Source: Chlorella sorokiniana
Taxonomy: Eukaryota > Chlorophyta > Trebouxiophyceae > Chlorellales > Chlorellaceae
Assembly: GCA_025917655.1 (NCBI GenBank)
Contig: CP084613.1
Coordinates: 310,001-374,000 of the forward strand
DNA: 64,000 nucleotides
Direction: 5' to 3'
Shown here one piece after another: positions 23,557-35,700 of the stretch (position 1 is its first letter; each line of letters opens with the position of its first letter). Made by a program: the position numbers and the translations under genes. Below the pieces are notes generated by a model that saw nothing but the letters and a program-made list of their open reading frames with translations, made no database searches and had not been told where the DNA came from.

Positions 23557-25413
23557 TCACTCCTCATGGGCATCGTCAGGCTCCTCGTCCGCCTGCCGCG
23601 CAAAGCGCTCCACCACCACATGCACCCCGCCCCAAAAGGGCCCCAGGTTTGTCAACGGCCGCTTGCAGTCCCGCAGGAAGGCTGCGCGCTGGGTGGCCTC
23701 CGACGCAGCCGCGAAGCCAAAGGGCAGCAGCGTGCCAAGGCCCAGCGCGAGCAGCGTGTCGCGCCCCACCTGCCGTGGCCTGCGCAGCATGGGGCGCAGC
23801 ATGGGGCGCGTGCAATGATTTCTTTTGCGCGGCATGGCTGGCCAGTGGTGGTGGCGGTGACGTGTGCATGAGCACGTTTTGTGCGGCATGGCTGGCCAGC
23901 GGTGGAGGCGGTGGTGTGTGCATGTGGACGTTTGCATAAACCTGAACTTTGCGGGTGGCACATTCACAGCTTGCAGGTGGGGATCCTACCCGTGGCCTGG
24001 CGCCCGCAGCCAGAAGTCGGCCTCCATGATGAAGAAGCACAGCCACTTGACGACGTGCAGGCGCAGCAGCGACTCCAGCCGAATCTGCGGCCCCGGGTAA
24101 TGAGGGGCAACGGGGGAGCGGTGAGGGGCGGCAGCTGGGCAGCATCATCCGCCTCGTGCCGCGTTTGCGTGCCCCCCATCCTTTTCTTCCACCGCCTTCT
24201 TTCTTCCTCACCATGTCCAGCACCCCCAAGAAGGCGGTGGCCACGAGGGCGGGCAGCGGCGCGGGCGCGTGGGGCAGCGTCGGGTCGCTGAGCAGCACGC
24301 ACACCATCACAGCAAGGTCCTGCGCCACCGCCAGCCACGCCTTCGTCTGCTCCTGCAGCAGCAGGGCGGGCCCGCACACACACACAGGTGTGTCCCCTTG
24401 AATCCATGAAGCGACGGGGTTTCCCCTTGAAGTCCAAGAAGCGACAGGCTTCGAGAGGGAGGGACCAGCCCTGCCCCGAGGATCAGAAAAGGGATTGGAC
24501 TCTGCGCCCTCATGACGCACTATGAGGCACGACGGGGCGTGGCACACCGACATGGAAGGAAATCTCAATGTGGGCAGCAAGGTTACTGGTGCCGGAGAGA
24601 GGCACCAAAGGGGGAGTGCGGATGAGGAGGGGGTGGTAGGAAGGGCTCTGGCAGCTGCCCGCAGTGCAGGCGGGCTGAGAAGCTGCATGGCCCACCCCGC
24701 CCGCCCGGCCTCCCCCGTACAAGCGGGCTGCGGTGCGCTCTCCCACCTGCTGCAGCTGCTGCTTGCGGTCCAGGCTGCGCAGGCGCTGCATTGCCAAACC
24801 CTGATATCCTAGGTTGAGTAGCTGGGCAGTCAGCAGGAAGAGGAACTTGGGCAGCGCTTGGGCTTCACCGCTGCGGCAACAGGCAGGGCGAAGTAGCGAC
24901 GATGGTCATCCAGGCAAGCGGGAGGCTGTGTGCGGAGTGCAGCGTACGCAGCACGTGAGGCCTGCTCTGGCGCCCGCTGCACACGTTGGTGACAGGCGCG
25001 GAACAGGTGCAAGGTAAACCGCGCCAGCCACGCACTGTGACAATGCGTGGGAGCATTGAGCAACCGTCTTCAGCGCTCCTATTGCCCAAGCAGCCGTCAG
25101 CATGAAATGCAGACGCAGCGTGAGCCCGCGGTTCTTCTCGGCGGCATACACAAGGTAGACCTCTTCCAGCCTGGGTCCACAGCAGCAAGAGGGGCGGGTT
25201 CCTTGTGAACAATATTCCACGGCGGCCTACCGCCACCCGTGGCAAGGGACCGTAGGTTGTGCACAGCGTGCAGGGGCTGCCGTCCGTTTCGACACGCTTG
25301 TTACAACCTTGACATGCGTTCAGCGGGCTACCAGCCCAGCTGAAGCGCGGAGACAAGTGGGGAAACAGGCGGTGCCAGTTATGCCCCCGCTCAATGCAGC
25401 CCTTTCCACACAC
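23557..25413 (-). CDS. Unrecognised multi-pass membrane protein
   Basis: At least five exons on the minus strand form a hydrophobic protein. In order: RLEEVYLVYAAEKNRGLTLR and a membrane stretch (LHFMLTAAWAIGALK) around 25,070-25,170; KFLFLLTAQLLNLGYQGLAM then RLRSLDRKQQLQQ around 24,750-24,880; WLAVAQDLAVMVCVLLSDP and LVATAFLGVLDM around 24,210-24,340; IRLESLLRLHVVKWLCFFIM then EADFWLRAPGHG around 23,990-24,100; and VGRDTLLALGLGTLLPFGFA then an acidic tail (ADEEPDDAHEE) ending at 23,557. I count four to six membrane helices. The first exon (up to ~25,413) is uncertain. I do not recognise the family and propose no function. It is divergent from the cyclophilin gene, whose ATG lies ~265 bases away. 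Confidence 0.5.
23780..23935. repeat. Imperfect ~53-bp tandem duplication in an intron
   Basis: The segment containing GCGGCATGGCTGGCCAG, a GGTGG-rich part and GTGTGCATG occurs twice in succession, preceded by a doubled CATGGGGCGCAG. It falls in an intron of the multi-pass membrane protein gene. Confidence 0.7.
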
Positions 25414-25677
25414 CTAGGGGCCGTAAATGTGAGCGTGGGGCCGCTGATGGGCTGCACAGCAGCTTGTGGGGGCGTGGATGACATTGCCCCAAGCAGAAAA
25501 CTGCGACGCTCGCCGGGATACGGGAAGGATTCAAATCGTTCGCACCCAAACGAACCGGCAGCAAGCCTAAGGGATGCGAGAGTCCATGCAAAAGAAAGCC
25601 TCCAGGAAGCCTACTAATTGCACGCCTGCTGCCACCATCATCCACTGCCTCACAGCCTAGCTCGACCAACAGCCAAG

Positions 25678-27546
25678 ATGAGCAACCCCAAGGTGAGTAA
25701 CGCAAGACCACTGCGCAGTAACCGCCCGCGATGTCGCATCTCGCCTGCTGACACCCACCACGCCCCATATCCGCTCGCAGGTCTTCTTTGATGTGAGAAC
25801 CACGCCGATCATCAAGTGTCTTTGCACTGATCGTCGGCATGCCGCGCTGCTTCTGGCATCTCTCATTAGCAGCAGCGATCAGTCCTGCTTGCAGCCTGCT
25901 TTGACCTTGCTTGACCACTACCGTGTGTTGCTCCCTGGGTGCAGATCGCCGCGGGTGGGTTTGCCTGTTGCCGCCGCTCATCACCGCCACGGGCAGCGCC
26001 CCTTGTGCTGGTGGCTCGCACCGTCTGCGGGCCTGCAAGGATGATTGGTCAGGGGGACCAGCAGCCAGGCCAAGGCCTAGCTGCAGCAGGGTCCCGATCA
26101 ATCTGCCAACCGCAGGCTCAGCCTCCCGAGTCTACCGCGCCAGTCAGACCGCGGCGGCCTCCGCGCAGCAGCTGCTCGCTTCACGCCCACCGCCGCTGCC
26201 GTCCTCTGTGCCCCCCTCCCCCTGAGCAGGCACCACCCCGCTGGGCCGCATCGTGATGGAGCTGCGCGCTGACGTGGCGCCCCGCACCGCGGAGAACTTC
26301 CGCGCCCTGTGCACGGGCGAGAAGGGCGCGGGCCGCTCCGGCAAGCCCCTGCACTTCAAGGGGTCCACCTTCCACCGCGTCATCCCCCAGTTCATGTGCC
26401 AGGCACGTATCTATCTATCCCATCTTCCGGAGCACCTGCTCCAACCAGCGGCGGCCTTGGCAGCCATGCGGCGTTGTAGCGCAACGTGGCGTTGCAGCGG
26501 CAGCTTGCTGCCTGCAGGCTCACGTGCCATGCACCGCTCACCGACCCGCTCCCCTCCCGCTTCTTGTGCTGCCTCATGCAGGGTGGCGACTTCACCCGCG
26601 GTGGGTGCCTGTGTTGCTGTCGGCACCCGCGGACCGCCTCCTGCTGCAATCACCTCACAGTGCTTGCTGCTGCTGCTGCCTTGGGTGCGTGCTGCTGCTG
26701 GCGCTGACTCCCTCCCCCTCAACCCCTGGCAGGCAACGGCACCGGCGGCGAGAGCATCTACGGCGAGAAGTTTGCCGACGGTGCGAGCCGCGCAGCGCTC
26801 CAACGGCTGGGCCCTGTGTTCTTTCTTGCTGGTGGCATGCTGTGCCGGGCTGCTGCATGCTCCCCAGTTTGCCCGCCCCCTTTGGTGCTCAGCAAGTCAT
26901 CGCCCTCCGCTTCTTCTCCCTCTTTCCTTTGCAGAGAACTTCACCCTGAAGCACACCGGCCCCGGCATCCTGTCCATGGCCAACGCCGGCCCCAACACCA
27001 ACGGCTCCCAGTTCTTCCTCTGCACTGTCGCCACCCCCTGGCTGTGAGCAAAGAATCAAACACCGCTGCCCCGCTTATCGCAGCGCGGCAAAGTGTGCTT
27101 CTCCGAGTTGGTGGCCGCCACGGGCGCCTCATCACCGTTGTCCTTCTACCCCAGCCCGCTCACTTATCATGCGTGTGCGGCTGCGGTGCTGGTGCAGGGA
27201 CGGCAAGCACGTTGTGTTTGGCAGCGTGGTTGAGGGCTTGGACGTGGTGAAGAAGGTTGAGGGCTACGGTGAGGAACCCAGGGGGGCCCGCGCGCTGCCA
27301 GCCATGATGCCGCTGGTTGTGCTGCAACAGCGCCAACGCAGCGCAACCGCTCCGGCTGTTCTGCCGGGCGTTGTATCTGCATTGGTTTTGACAAGTGGCG
27401 GCGGCTGGCAGCTGCATCAAACGCCCCCTGCTGCTGACCGTCCACGTCACCGCCCCTCCCCGCCGCCCCTCTTTGTGTCTCCAGGCTCTCAGAGCGGAAA
27501 GACCCGGGAAACCATTACCGTTGTGGACTGCGGCCAGCTGGCCTGA
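25678..27546 (+). CDS. Cyclophilin A-type peptidyl-prolyl isomerase, 172 aa
   Basis: Nine exons: 25678..25692, 25781..25792, 25945..25954, 26230..26402, 26582..26600, 26733..26780, 26935..27043, 27198..27268 and 27485..27546. All catalytic residues are visible: [20 protein letters not shown] (Arg, Phe, Met, Gln), then [17 protein letters not shown] and [10 protein letters not shown] (the cyclosporin-binding Trp). The insertion [11 protein letters not shown] after CTGEK is the divergent loop typical of plant and algal cytosolic cyclophilins. It catalyses cis-trans isomerisation of Xaa-Pro bonds. With no targeting peptide it is cytosolic. Exon 3 is a 10-nt micro-exon (ATCGCCGCGG) required to give [19 protein letters not shown]. 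Exon 4 ends at a GC donor (CCAG^GCACGT at 26403). Length equals the usual 172 residues. Confidence 0.95.
25945..25954 (+). other. 10-nt micro-exon of the cyclophilin gene
   Basis: ATCGCCGCGG is bounded by GCAG^ and ^GTGGGT. Without it the GTC TTC TTT GAT exon cannot be joined in phase to GC ACC ACC CCG, and the beta-strand residues D-I-A-A-G expected by the family are missing. Confidence 0.85.
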
Positions 27547-27992
27547 GCGCCAAGGGAGCATGCAAGCCACGGGGAGCCCGTCCCTCGCTGCTGCAAGGAG
27601 CGGCGACGGCCAGTGCGCTGGAGGGCAACCAACGCTTGGCTTGCAATTTTGACATGCTCTTGCGTTGATGAACATCTGTGAATTTTGCAAAAACAAGGCT
27701 TTGAACAGCCATGATTAACACCACATGCAAATGCGGCACACAGGCACTAATGAGGCTGCCGTACCGGCTTTTGATAGCTGCACTGCTGCCCAGGCTCGAC
27801 CTCGCTGCCCAGGCTGCTCTCACAACGAGGACCAGCTGCAATTTAAGCATAACAAATAAAAGGATGTGTGCAGTAGCAAGTCATCAACCGCATAATGGTC
27901 AGCCTGCCCTGTCTCGCAGGACGTGGCGGCAGTACTCCCCCGCATACTATAGGAAGGTCGCCCTGCTCGCCTAGGGTCGCAGATCAACAGCC

Positions 27993-29807
27993 ATGAAGCG
28001 TCATATCCTGCTTGCGGTCCTGTTTGGGACTCTGCTGGCTTGCGCCACGCTCACACGGGCAGAGGAGGAGGCCGACATTGACGATGACGAGGAGGACGAG
28101 GAAGCGGAGGAGCGGGCCTTCCTCATAGTCCGCAGGGCAGGTGTGGAGAGCATGGTAATACCCAGATCATGCAGTAGAGCGGGCTGCGCGTGGCATCGCC
28201 TTTTGCCGTTTTGGCTCATCACAAGCGGCTCTTCTAACCGCTCACTAGAAACTCGTAAAAGATGATGTGTCGTGTGCGACAGCCGCTGTCAAGGTAGCCT
28301 CACGCACCTGCCTCTGATCACCCGCCGCCCACCGCCATCACGCTGCCTGCTGCCTGCAGTCGCGGACGAGCGTCCGCTGGAGGGCAAACAGACCACCATC
28401 GCCATCTCCATCTACAATGCCGGCAACACGTGAGCCGATGGCAGCGGGCTGGGCGGCGTCCAGTGTAGCCGGGCGGCCCGCTGCCTCCGCTCTTGGTGCG
28501 TGTGCTCACTGGCCGCTTTCCGTGCTTGTGCAGCCCTGCCACCGGTGTGAAGGTCACTGAGGCGCCCTGGCCTGCCGAGGGCTTCACCGTGGAGGGCCAG
28601 CTCACCGCCAGCTTCGACAAGATCCCCGAGGGCACCTCGGTGCAGCACACGTGCGCCGCCGCCGCCGCCGGCGTCGCTGGCTGGCTGGCTTTGCTCTGGA
28701 CGCCGCATGCCATGGCTGAGGCTTTGCCCTGCCCAGACCTTGGCCGCCACCTCAATTTTCAGGCGGACTCCGACGGGCTGTGGGACGTGGATGGTTGGCA
28801 GGTTTTGCATGATGGCGGCGGCACATGGTCATGCTTGCCTGGTTGCCCACGCAAACCCTGCTTGCCTGCCTGCCTCCCGCGCTGGCGCAGCTACAAGCTG
28901 ACAAGCAAGGAGTCTGGCACGGTGCGCGCCCCGGCACAGTGATCACCTACACACCCGGCGAGGATGAGCCCACCCAGGTGCCTGAACCCCACTGAAGCCG
29001 CAGCACGGGCCCGTCCGCCTTGGTCGCAACCTGCCGCTGCGCCATCATCGCTCCCTGCCCTCCCGCGCAGCTCCCACGCTGCACCACAGCCGTTCGCTGC
29101 TCTGCATTCAATTCAACGCCCCTGGTTGCTTCGCTGCCCTGGTGCCGCAGACCGCCACTGGCCCCCTCCTGGTGCTGCACACCTACACGATCCTGGAGAG
29201 CCTGACCGTGAAGGCCCTGGAGGTACGTACCGCCCTGCTTTCCAGCTGCCCAGCTGCCTGCCTGCGGCCTGCTTTTGGTGCACCATCCAGGCCCACCATC
29301 CAGGCCCATCATTCGGGTTGACGCCCCTGCACGCTGCCGCTGTGACGCGGTTCCCATCACCGCCCGGCCCTTGTTCTTCCCCCGTCACGCCCCGACCTGC
29401 AGCTGGGCAGCACCCTGACCGCCGGCAACCTCAACACGGTGAGCGACTGGCGCAAGGCGGCCTACGTGGTGGGTGCGCTGGGTGTGGCCCTGGTGGGCTA
29501 CCGCAGCTACGGCTCAGTGGCGGGTGAGCTGCGGGGGCAACGCCGCCGTTTGTGAACCACAGAGTGTTGCTTCACATCCACAACTTTTTTGGGTGGGGTG
29601 GAGGCTTGTCGCTTCGGGTGGCAAGGGTGTTCGCAGCGCACCGCACTCTGCTGCTGGCCTGGCTGGCTGCTCCTGCCTGCTGCGGAGCGTGCTCCAAGGC
29701 CCGCTGCTGCCCCCACCCCGCCCCTCGCCCCGCGCGCAGCCTCCAGCGCCAGCCGCCGCCGGGCCAAGGCCCTGGCTGATCTGGGTGCCCTGGAGAAGGA
29801 CAAGTGA
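27993..29807 (+). CDS. Translocon-associated protein subunit beta (TRAP-beta/SSR2)
   Basis: Seven exons: 27993..28140, 28360..28429, 28534..28650, 28891..28977, 29151..29222, 29403..29523 and 29740..29807, about 227 aa. A signal peptide (MKRHILLAVLFGTLLACATL, then TRA) is followed by an acidic stretch (EEEADIDDDE). The lumenal beta-sandwich reads AFLIVRRA, then EGKQTTIAISIYNAGNTPAT and ITYTPGEDEP. A single membrane segment (YVVGALGVALVGYRSYGSVA) and a short basic cytosolic tail (SRRRAKALADLGALEKDK) end it. TRAP-beta is part of the ER complex next to the Sec61 channel and helps translocation of some signal sequences. One frame break sits at about 28,930: a C4 run needs a fifth C to link SGTVRAPG to TVITYTPGED. 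In a conserved single-copy gene this looks like sequence error. Confidence 0.85.
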
Positions 29808-30220
29808 GGCGGTACGCCCCTCCGGCTTGCGAGGCGACACGCTGTGCTGGCTCAACAGGCGGAATGCTTGCCGCCATTCCATCTGGACGCTTTGGTGGGC
29901 GGCCGTGGGGCCAATGCTGGCTGCGGCTGGTTTTTATTGCTGGCCTGCAAGTGGCCCTCCTGCCAACTGTTTGTGGACTTTGTCTTTGTTGCGGCATGCT
30001 CCCTCTGCTGTGCTCATGCTCTGGCTCGCTTGCGCAACAGCACGCCCAACAGAGCGGGGCATGCGCAGTTGAGAGCGCGTTTGGCTTGCAGCACCTCATT
30101 CTAGAGTCTACTTGACATGTCAATGCACTTGCTGTTCCATGCATCACTGCAACGCACTTGCAACAGGCATGGCAATAAGGCCAGGGCCGGCGCCGCTGGA
30201 GCTCAGGGGGCCCATCACTG

Positions 30221-31748
30221 CTAGTGACGGGGCAGAGGGTCCAGATCCGCAAACGGCTCTGCAGCATGCTGGCCAGGCTGGCCCATGACGCGAGGAGGGG
30301 CGGCGTCCGCTGGGCTTCCCGCAGTCGCCACCTGGGCCTGCTGGCTGGCCCATTCTTCGCCCGGCCGGCCGGCGTCTGGGGTGGGGGGAGCTTGGCGAGG
30401 CTCTGCAGAGGCTCCAGGCGCGGGGCTGCTCGTGTGGAGCAGCGTCTCCGGCTGCGCAGGCGTGAGATCCAGCAGCGGGGCTCCTCGGCTGCCCCAGCCC
30501 CTTCTTCCAGCAGCGACGCCGCAGTGGCACCCTCGGAATGGCTGCGCTGCTGGTGGCGGCGGCGGTGGTGGCGGTGCGCGGCTTCCATGTACGCCTCGCG
30601 CTGGCCGGCGGCGGGCACAGCCTCAGCAGGCACAGCGCGAGACTCGCGCAGCGCTTCCATGCGTGCAGCCGCCGCCGCCGCACGCCCCGCCAGGAACACC
30701 TGGCTGCCGCGCCAGGCGGCCAGGCACAGCAGGCACAGCGCGGCGCCGCCCCCAGCCACGCGGCGGCTGCCGGCAGGCGGGGCTTGGAGGGTGGGCCGCC
30801 GGGCCGGCGCAGGCAGCATCTTCCACCAAAATTAGCCTGCAGAAGGGAGGGAGGGTGTTGGAAGGTGCATGACAAGTGGAATCCCCACTAGGCTGGCAGC
30901 GCGTCTGCCCCTCACCCCCAGCTCAGACACCGCTACCTGCTCTGCCAGCATCAGCGGAGGCAGCGTGTGGCCGCATCCCGCGCCTGAGCCTGCCAGTGCC
31001 GACGTCGCCGACCAGCACAGAGCAGTTGGCCAAGCAGGCGACGCACTTCAGGCCGGGCCCAAACAGAGCGGCGTCCCCGAGCCCGTCTGCAAAGCCTGGC
31101 AGCTCCCCGCAGGCGCCCGCCAGCGTGGTGACCTCCCCACCGGTGGGGTCGACGAGCCTGACGCAGGCGTTGCCGGAGTCGGCGACAGCCAAGCGGCCGC
31201 CGGGCAGCATGCACAGCGCGGCGGGACGGCGGAAGAGCGCGGCGGGGCGGGCCCGTCGCGGAAGCCGGGCTGCCCGGCCACCCCCGCCATCGCCTGCCAC
31301 GCCCCCGTGTGTGGCTCAAAGCGGCCGATGGTGTGATTAGAGGTGTCAGAAGCATACACTGCAGCAGATTGCGGATGTGGTGGAGGGGCTGAGCTTGAGC
31401 GGGGGCATGCCATGGGGCGACGGATTGCCACGGGCACAGAGGCTCACACAGATCTTTAGAGAGGCAGGCTGGCAGGGCAGCAGGCTCACCGTACTGAGGC
31501 TGGCTTGCGGAATCCACAGCAACGTGGTGGAACCTGCGTTTTGCAGAAAGACGGCAACCAGGTGAGCGCTGCCGTACGCCGGGAAGGGTGGGGTCCAGCA
31601 CCCACCTGCCAGACCCTGGCACGGCCTCCAAAGTCGTGACTGTGGCGTTGAAAGCAGCACCATGCAGGGCATGAGCATCAGTGAGGTGGAGGAGGAGCTG
31701 CAGAAGCCCCAGCAGCAGGGCAGCGTGGCTGGCAGAAGGGGAGGACAT
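30221..31748 (-). CDS. NHL-repeat protein with signal peptide and C-terminal membrane helix
   Basis: A signal peptide at the ATG (31748; SASHAALLLGLLQLLLHL) leads into beta-propeller sequence: FHHVAVDSASQPQY, VYASDTSNHTIGRFEPHTG, then QAMAGVAGQPGFRDG, LPGGRLAVADSGNACVRLVD and TLAGACGELPGFADG. The G-F-x-D-G and L-x-V-A-D-x-x-N-x-x-[IV]-R patterns are NHL marks. A hydrophobic helix (GGGAALCLLCLAAWRG) and a low-complexity cytosolic tail follow, ending AAEPFADLDPLPRH. Plants have a small family with exactly this order (Arabidopsis At1g70280-like, from memory), of unknown role; propeller on the lumenal or outer face. Frame breaks near 31,250 and 30,480 fall in G/C runs. Exon 1 and the promoter lie inside the segment duplicated at 42,985-43,472. 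Confidence 0.75.
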
Positions 31749-32189
31749 GGTGCCTTGTGGGGCTCTGGCAGGTGAAGTCCTGACTCTGGACACTCGTGAG
31801 GGGGTCCTTGAAGGAGTGGCGAACGCCTGAAACTGAAGAAAGTGGAGGATCAACTCTCCTTAGCATCATGGCTCTAAGTACCCCAACAGAAATCAGGGTT
31901 AAACCAACCAACACATTGGCCCTGCCGTGGCACTGGGCATCAACCCATTGGCACTTCCAAGACAGGAACACTGGTGTCAGCTTGCCCCCACCTTCCCCCT
32001 TGTTCCGTGGGATGTCGAAAATCATGCATTCATCAACATCACTCTGCGACTGGCGTTCCTGTTGGCTGACGTTCTGGGCGCCGGCAGCAGAGCCTGAATG
32101 CTGGAACTGCAGCCGCCGCCTACCTCTCTCGGCGGCAGCGCCGTGGCAGGCGTGCTCGCACGGCGGCTGCCCAGCGACGCAGAGATTGC
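31676..32189. repeat. Left copy of a ~500-bp direct repeat flanking the ankyrin cluster
   Basis: This segment matches 42,985-43,472 in the same orientation. Shared landmarks are CATCAGTGAGGTGGA at the left edge, GCAGGGCAGCGTGGCTGGCA, CGCCTGAAACTGAAGAAAG, then AACCCATTGGCAC, CCGTGGGATGTC and CGGCGGCTGCCCAGCGACGC near the right edge. The left copy contains the intact first exon and promoter of the NHL gene plus a decayed 5' end of the RNase III-domain gene. Homology stops at about 32,189, where the two copies diverge abruptly. Confidence 0.85.
32012..32189 (+). pseudogene. Truncated 5' fragment of the RNase III-domain gene
   Basis: Bases from the GGGATGTCGAAAATCATGCA start region to GACGCAGAGATTG copy the first ~150 coding bases of the gene at 43,312. 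Compared with that gene it has small deletions and insertions that break the frame after the start, and it stops before the RNase III domain. It is a broken duplicate, not a separate gene. Confidence 0.75.
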
Positions 32190-32721
32190 GCTGCAAGGTT
32201 GAACGCACCACTAGCACAAGGGCAGGTTGCGGAGCAGGAGTGAACTGCACGCTTGTGTGAGCAGGCACCTCTGAGAACACCACCTCGCATGAGCGGCGGC
32301 AGCGTCGCGGGGCAAACAGGCCAGCGCTCCAGGGGGCAGCCAGCAGAGACGGCAGCAGACGTGTGGCGTCGGCGGCGGAAGGGAGACCACCGCTTGAGGA
32401 TCCAGCACGCGACCGCCTGCTTCTTACAGCACCAACACAGTTGCGCACAGATCTCAGCAGCCACCCAGAGTAACTCCATGGCAGGCATCCAGCCAGGTGT
32501 GTTTATGCGAGAGGCATATCATTGTGAGTCAACAGGCCAGGCGCCAAAGACTGTATACATCAAGACTCCAGCCATGATGCCTGGGGCGCAGCAGACACGC
32601 CGTGCAGGCGGCAGGAAATTTGAGTGGAGCTCTGCGGACCAGGGGCAGTGGTATCAATCTCTTTGTCGTTGGTTTTGACGGCTGGGCACGTTCTTGCATG
32701 CCGTAGCTCCTCGCTGCAGCC
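32190..32721. other. Upstream region of ANK-2
   Basis: The last ~220 bases before the ANK-2 ATG resemble the region upstream of the other ankyrin genes: GAGTCAACAGGC, CGCCAAAGACT, then GCAGGCGGCAGGAA, TTTGAGTGG, and TGCCGTAGCTCCTCGCTG just before the start. This probably holds the shared promoter and 5' UTR. The remaining ~300 bases show no recognisable gene. Confidence 0.5.
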
Positions 32722-35700
32722 ATGGGCGACGACACGGTGATCTGCAGGGTTGAAGCTGTCGGCGACCGCTTCAAGGTAGCCGGAAATCGTTCACACTCTG
32801 CGTGACCACAAATATCAGCCGGTGCTGGCTGCCCGCACGCCCGCCTATTACCTCCAACGCCCCATCACTCCTGAGGCTGTCACCCGTGCTTCTTAGGTTG
32901 CGATACTTCTCAACGGGGAGGTGCATGATATTTGTCCGCTGCGCACCGAGGAGGAGGCGGCGGTGGTGTGCGATGCCGTCACGCGTGAGTCCTGCCCTGA
33001 GTCCCGTCCCCGAGCGCTCTGCGCTGGCTCTGCTGACTGCACCAAGCGCTCCACTGCCGAATACTGCAGTGAAGTGTGCGCTGGATGCGGGGCGGTCTGT
33101 TCAGGCAGCAGAGCTGCGCTTCCAGGATTTTGCGCCTGACGTGCAGAGTGCGCGCCTGGCAGGGTGAGCGTGTGTTGCTTTTTGGTGCCTAATGGCAGGG
33201 TTTGCCTGATGAGCAGTGTTTGCTGCACACCGGGCTCACCATGAACATCCGTGCCTACAGGTTCCGCGTGGAGGCGCTCGCTGGTGACGGCGCCCTGCAA
33301 GAGCCCTTGCTGGCTGTGCTGCAGCAGCTTGCCGACTGTGCTGCTTGCTTTCACGCTACTTCAGAAGGTGAGGTTCCTTAGAGTGGGATTTGTTTTGCTT
33401 GGTCCTGCAATGATCCGTGGCCACTGCACTTAGGCTCCCCGCATGGCTCCATGCCTCCCTTGCAGTGACCCCTGCTCATGTGGCGGCGGTGGGCCTGCTG
33501 GGTGCAGCAGTGACGCGGGGGCATGACGCTGCGCTGCAGCTGTTGCTCACGGTCAACCCGTCGGCAGCCTTGGCGAGAGTTTGGACGTCAGGAGGGGCAG
33601 AGGAGCCCCAAACTGCGGCATCTCTCCTTCACCTGGCAGCAACGTGTGGCAGCAGCACAGCCGTGAGGGTGCTAATGGCTGCAGCCCCGAAATCGAAATG
33701 CAGCCAGATGAGGCGGGCTTTCTGCCGCTGCATCATGCGGCGCAGAATGGGCACACTGAAGTGGTGCAGCAGCTGCTTGATGCAGCCCCGCAAAAGGCAT
33801 TGGTGGCAACACCCGCTGGCTACCTACCGCTGCATCTGGCTTCCCAGCACGGCCACGCGGCAGTGGTGCAGCAGCTGCTGCTGGCAGCTGCTGAAGCTGC
33901 GTTAAAAGAAACTCAGACGAACCTGTTGCTGCTGCACCTGGCGGCTGAGGCAGGCCACACTGCAGTGGTGCAGCAACTGCTTGCAGCAGCTTCAAGGCTG
34001 CGATGCAGCCAGATACTGATGGCTGGCTGCCGCTGCATTACGCGGCGCAGAATGGGCACAAAGCAGTTGTACAACAGCTGCTGGCAGCAGCTACTGAGAC
34101 TGCGATGCGGGCAGATACTGATGGCTGGCTGCCGCTGCATTACGCGGCACAGAATGGGCACAAAGCAGTGGTGCAGCAGCTGCTGGCGGCAGCTGCTGAG
34201 GCCGCGGCGCATGCGACTAAGGACGGCATGCTGCCTCTGCATGTGGCGGCGCAGAATGGGCACACGACAGTGGTGTTGCAGCTGCTGGCGGCAGATGCTG
34301 GGACTGCGATGCAGGCAGATACTGATGGCTGGCTGCCGCTGCATTACGCGGCACAGAATGGGCACAAAGCAGTGGTACAGCAGCTGCTTGCAGCAGCTGC
34401 TGAGACTGCGATGCAGGCAACTGAGGATGGCTGGCTGCCGCTTCATTTGGCGGCAAAGAATGGGCACACGACAGTGGTGCAGCAGCTGCTTGCGGCAGCT
34501 GCAGAGGCCGCGATGCGGGCAGATACTGATGGCTGGCTGCCGCTGCATTACACGGCGCAGAATGGGCACACGGCAGTGCTGCAGCAGCTGCTGGCAGCAG
34601 CTGTTGAGGCTGGGATGCAGGCAGATACTCATGGCTGTTTATCTCTGCATGTGGCGGCGCAGAATGGGCACACGTCAGTGGTGCGGCAGCTGCTGGTGAC
34701 AGCTGCAGAGGCCGCGATGCGGACAGATACTGATGGCTGGCTGCCGCTGCATTACGCGGCGCAGAATGGGCACACGGCAGTGGTGCAGCAGCTGCTGGCG
34801 GCAGCTGCTGAGGCCGCGATGCATGCAACTCAGGACGGCATGCTGCCTCTGCATGTGGCGGCGCAGAATGGGCACACGACAGTGGTGTTGCAGCTGCTGG
34901 CGGCAGATGCTGGGACTGCGATGCAGGCAGATACTGATGGTTGGCTGCCGCTGCATTACGCGGCGCAGAATGGGCACACGGCAGTGGTGCAGCAGCTGCT
35001 GGCGGCAGCTGCTGAGACTGCGATGCAGGCAACTGAGGATGGCTGGCTGCCGCTTGATTTGGCGGCAAAGAATGGGCACACGACAGTGGTGCAGCAGCTG
35101 CTGGCGGCAGCTGCTGAGGCCGCGATGCATGCAACTCAGGACGGCATGCTGCCTTTGCATGTGGCGGCGCAGAATGGGCACACGACAGTGGTGTTGCAGC
35201 TGCTGGCGGCAGATGCTGGGACTGCGATGCAGGCAGATATTGATGGTTGGTTGCCGCTGCATTTTGCGGCGATAAATGGGCACACGGCAGTGGTGCAGCA
35301 GCTGCTGGCGGCAGCTGCTGAGACTGCGAAGCAGGCAGACGCTAGGGGCTGGCTGCCACTACATCGGGCGGCGCAGAATGGGCACACGACAGTGGTGCAG
35401 CAGCTGCTGGCGGCAGCTGCTGAGACTGCGATGCAGGCAACTGAGGATGGCTGGCTGCCGCTTGATTTGGCGGCAAAGAATGGGCACACGACAGTGGTGC
35501 AGCAGCTGCTGGCGGCAGCTGCTGAGGCCGCGATGCATGCAACTCAGGACGGCATGCTGCCTCTGCATGTGGCGGCGCAGAATGGGCACACGGCAGTGGT
35601 GTTGCAGCTGCTGGCGGCAGATGCTGGGACTGCGATGCAGGCAGATATTGATGGTTGGTTGCCGCTGCATTTTGCGGCGATAAATGGGCACACGGCAGTG

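Noticed and set aside
32120-32488. Minus-strand open frame of 122 codons upstream of ANK-2
   Set aside because: It runs across the dead RNase III fragment and unique DNA, with no splice partner or domain.
34217-35134. Long antisense open frames over the ankyrin arrays (also at 11,899-12,735)
   Set aside because: They are mirror frames of a GC-rich in-frame repeat; their proteins are low-complexity Ala/Ser/Pro or Cys/Arg repeats without start context or introns.
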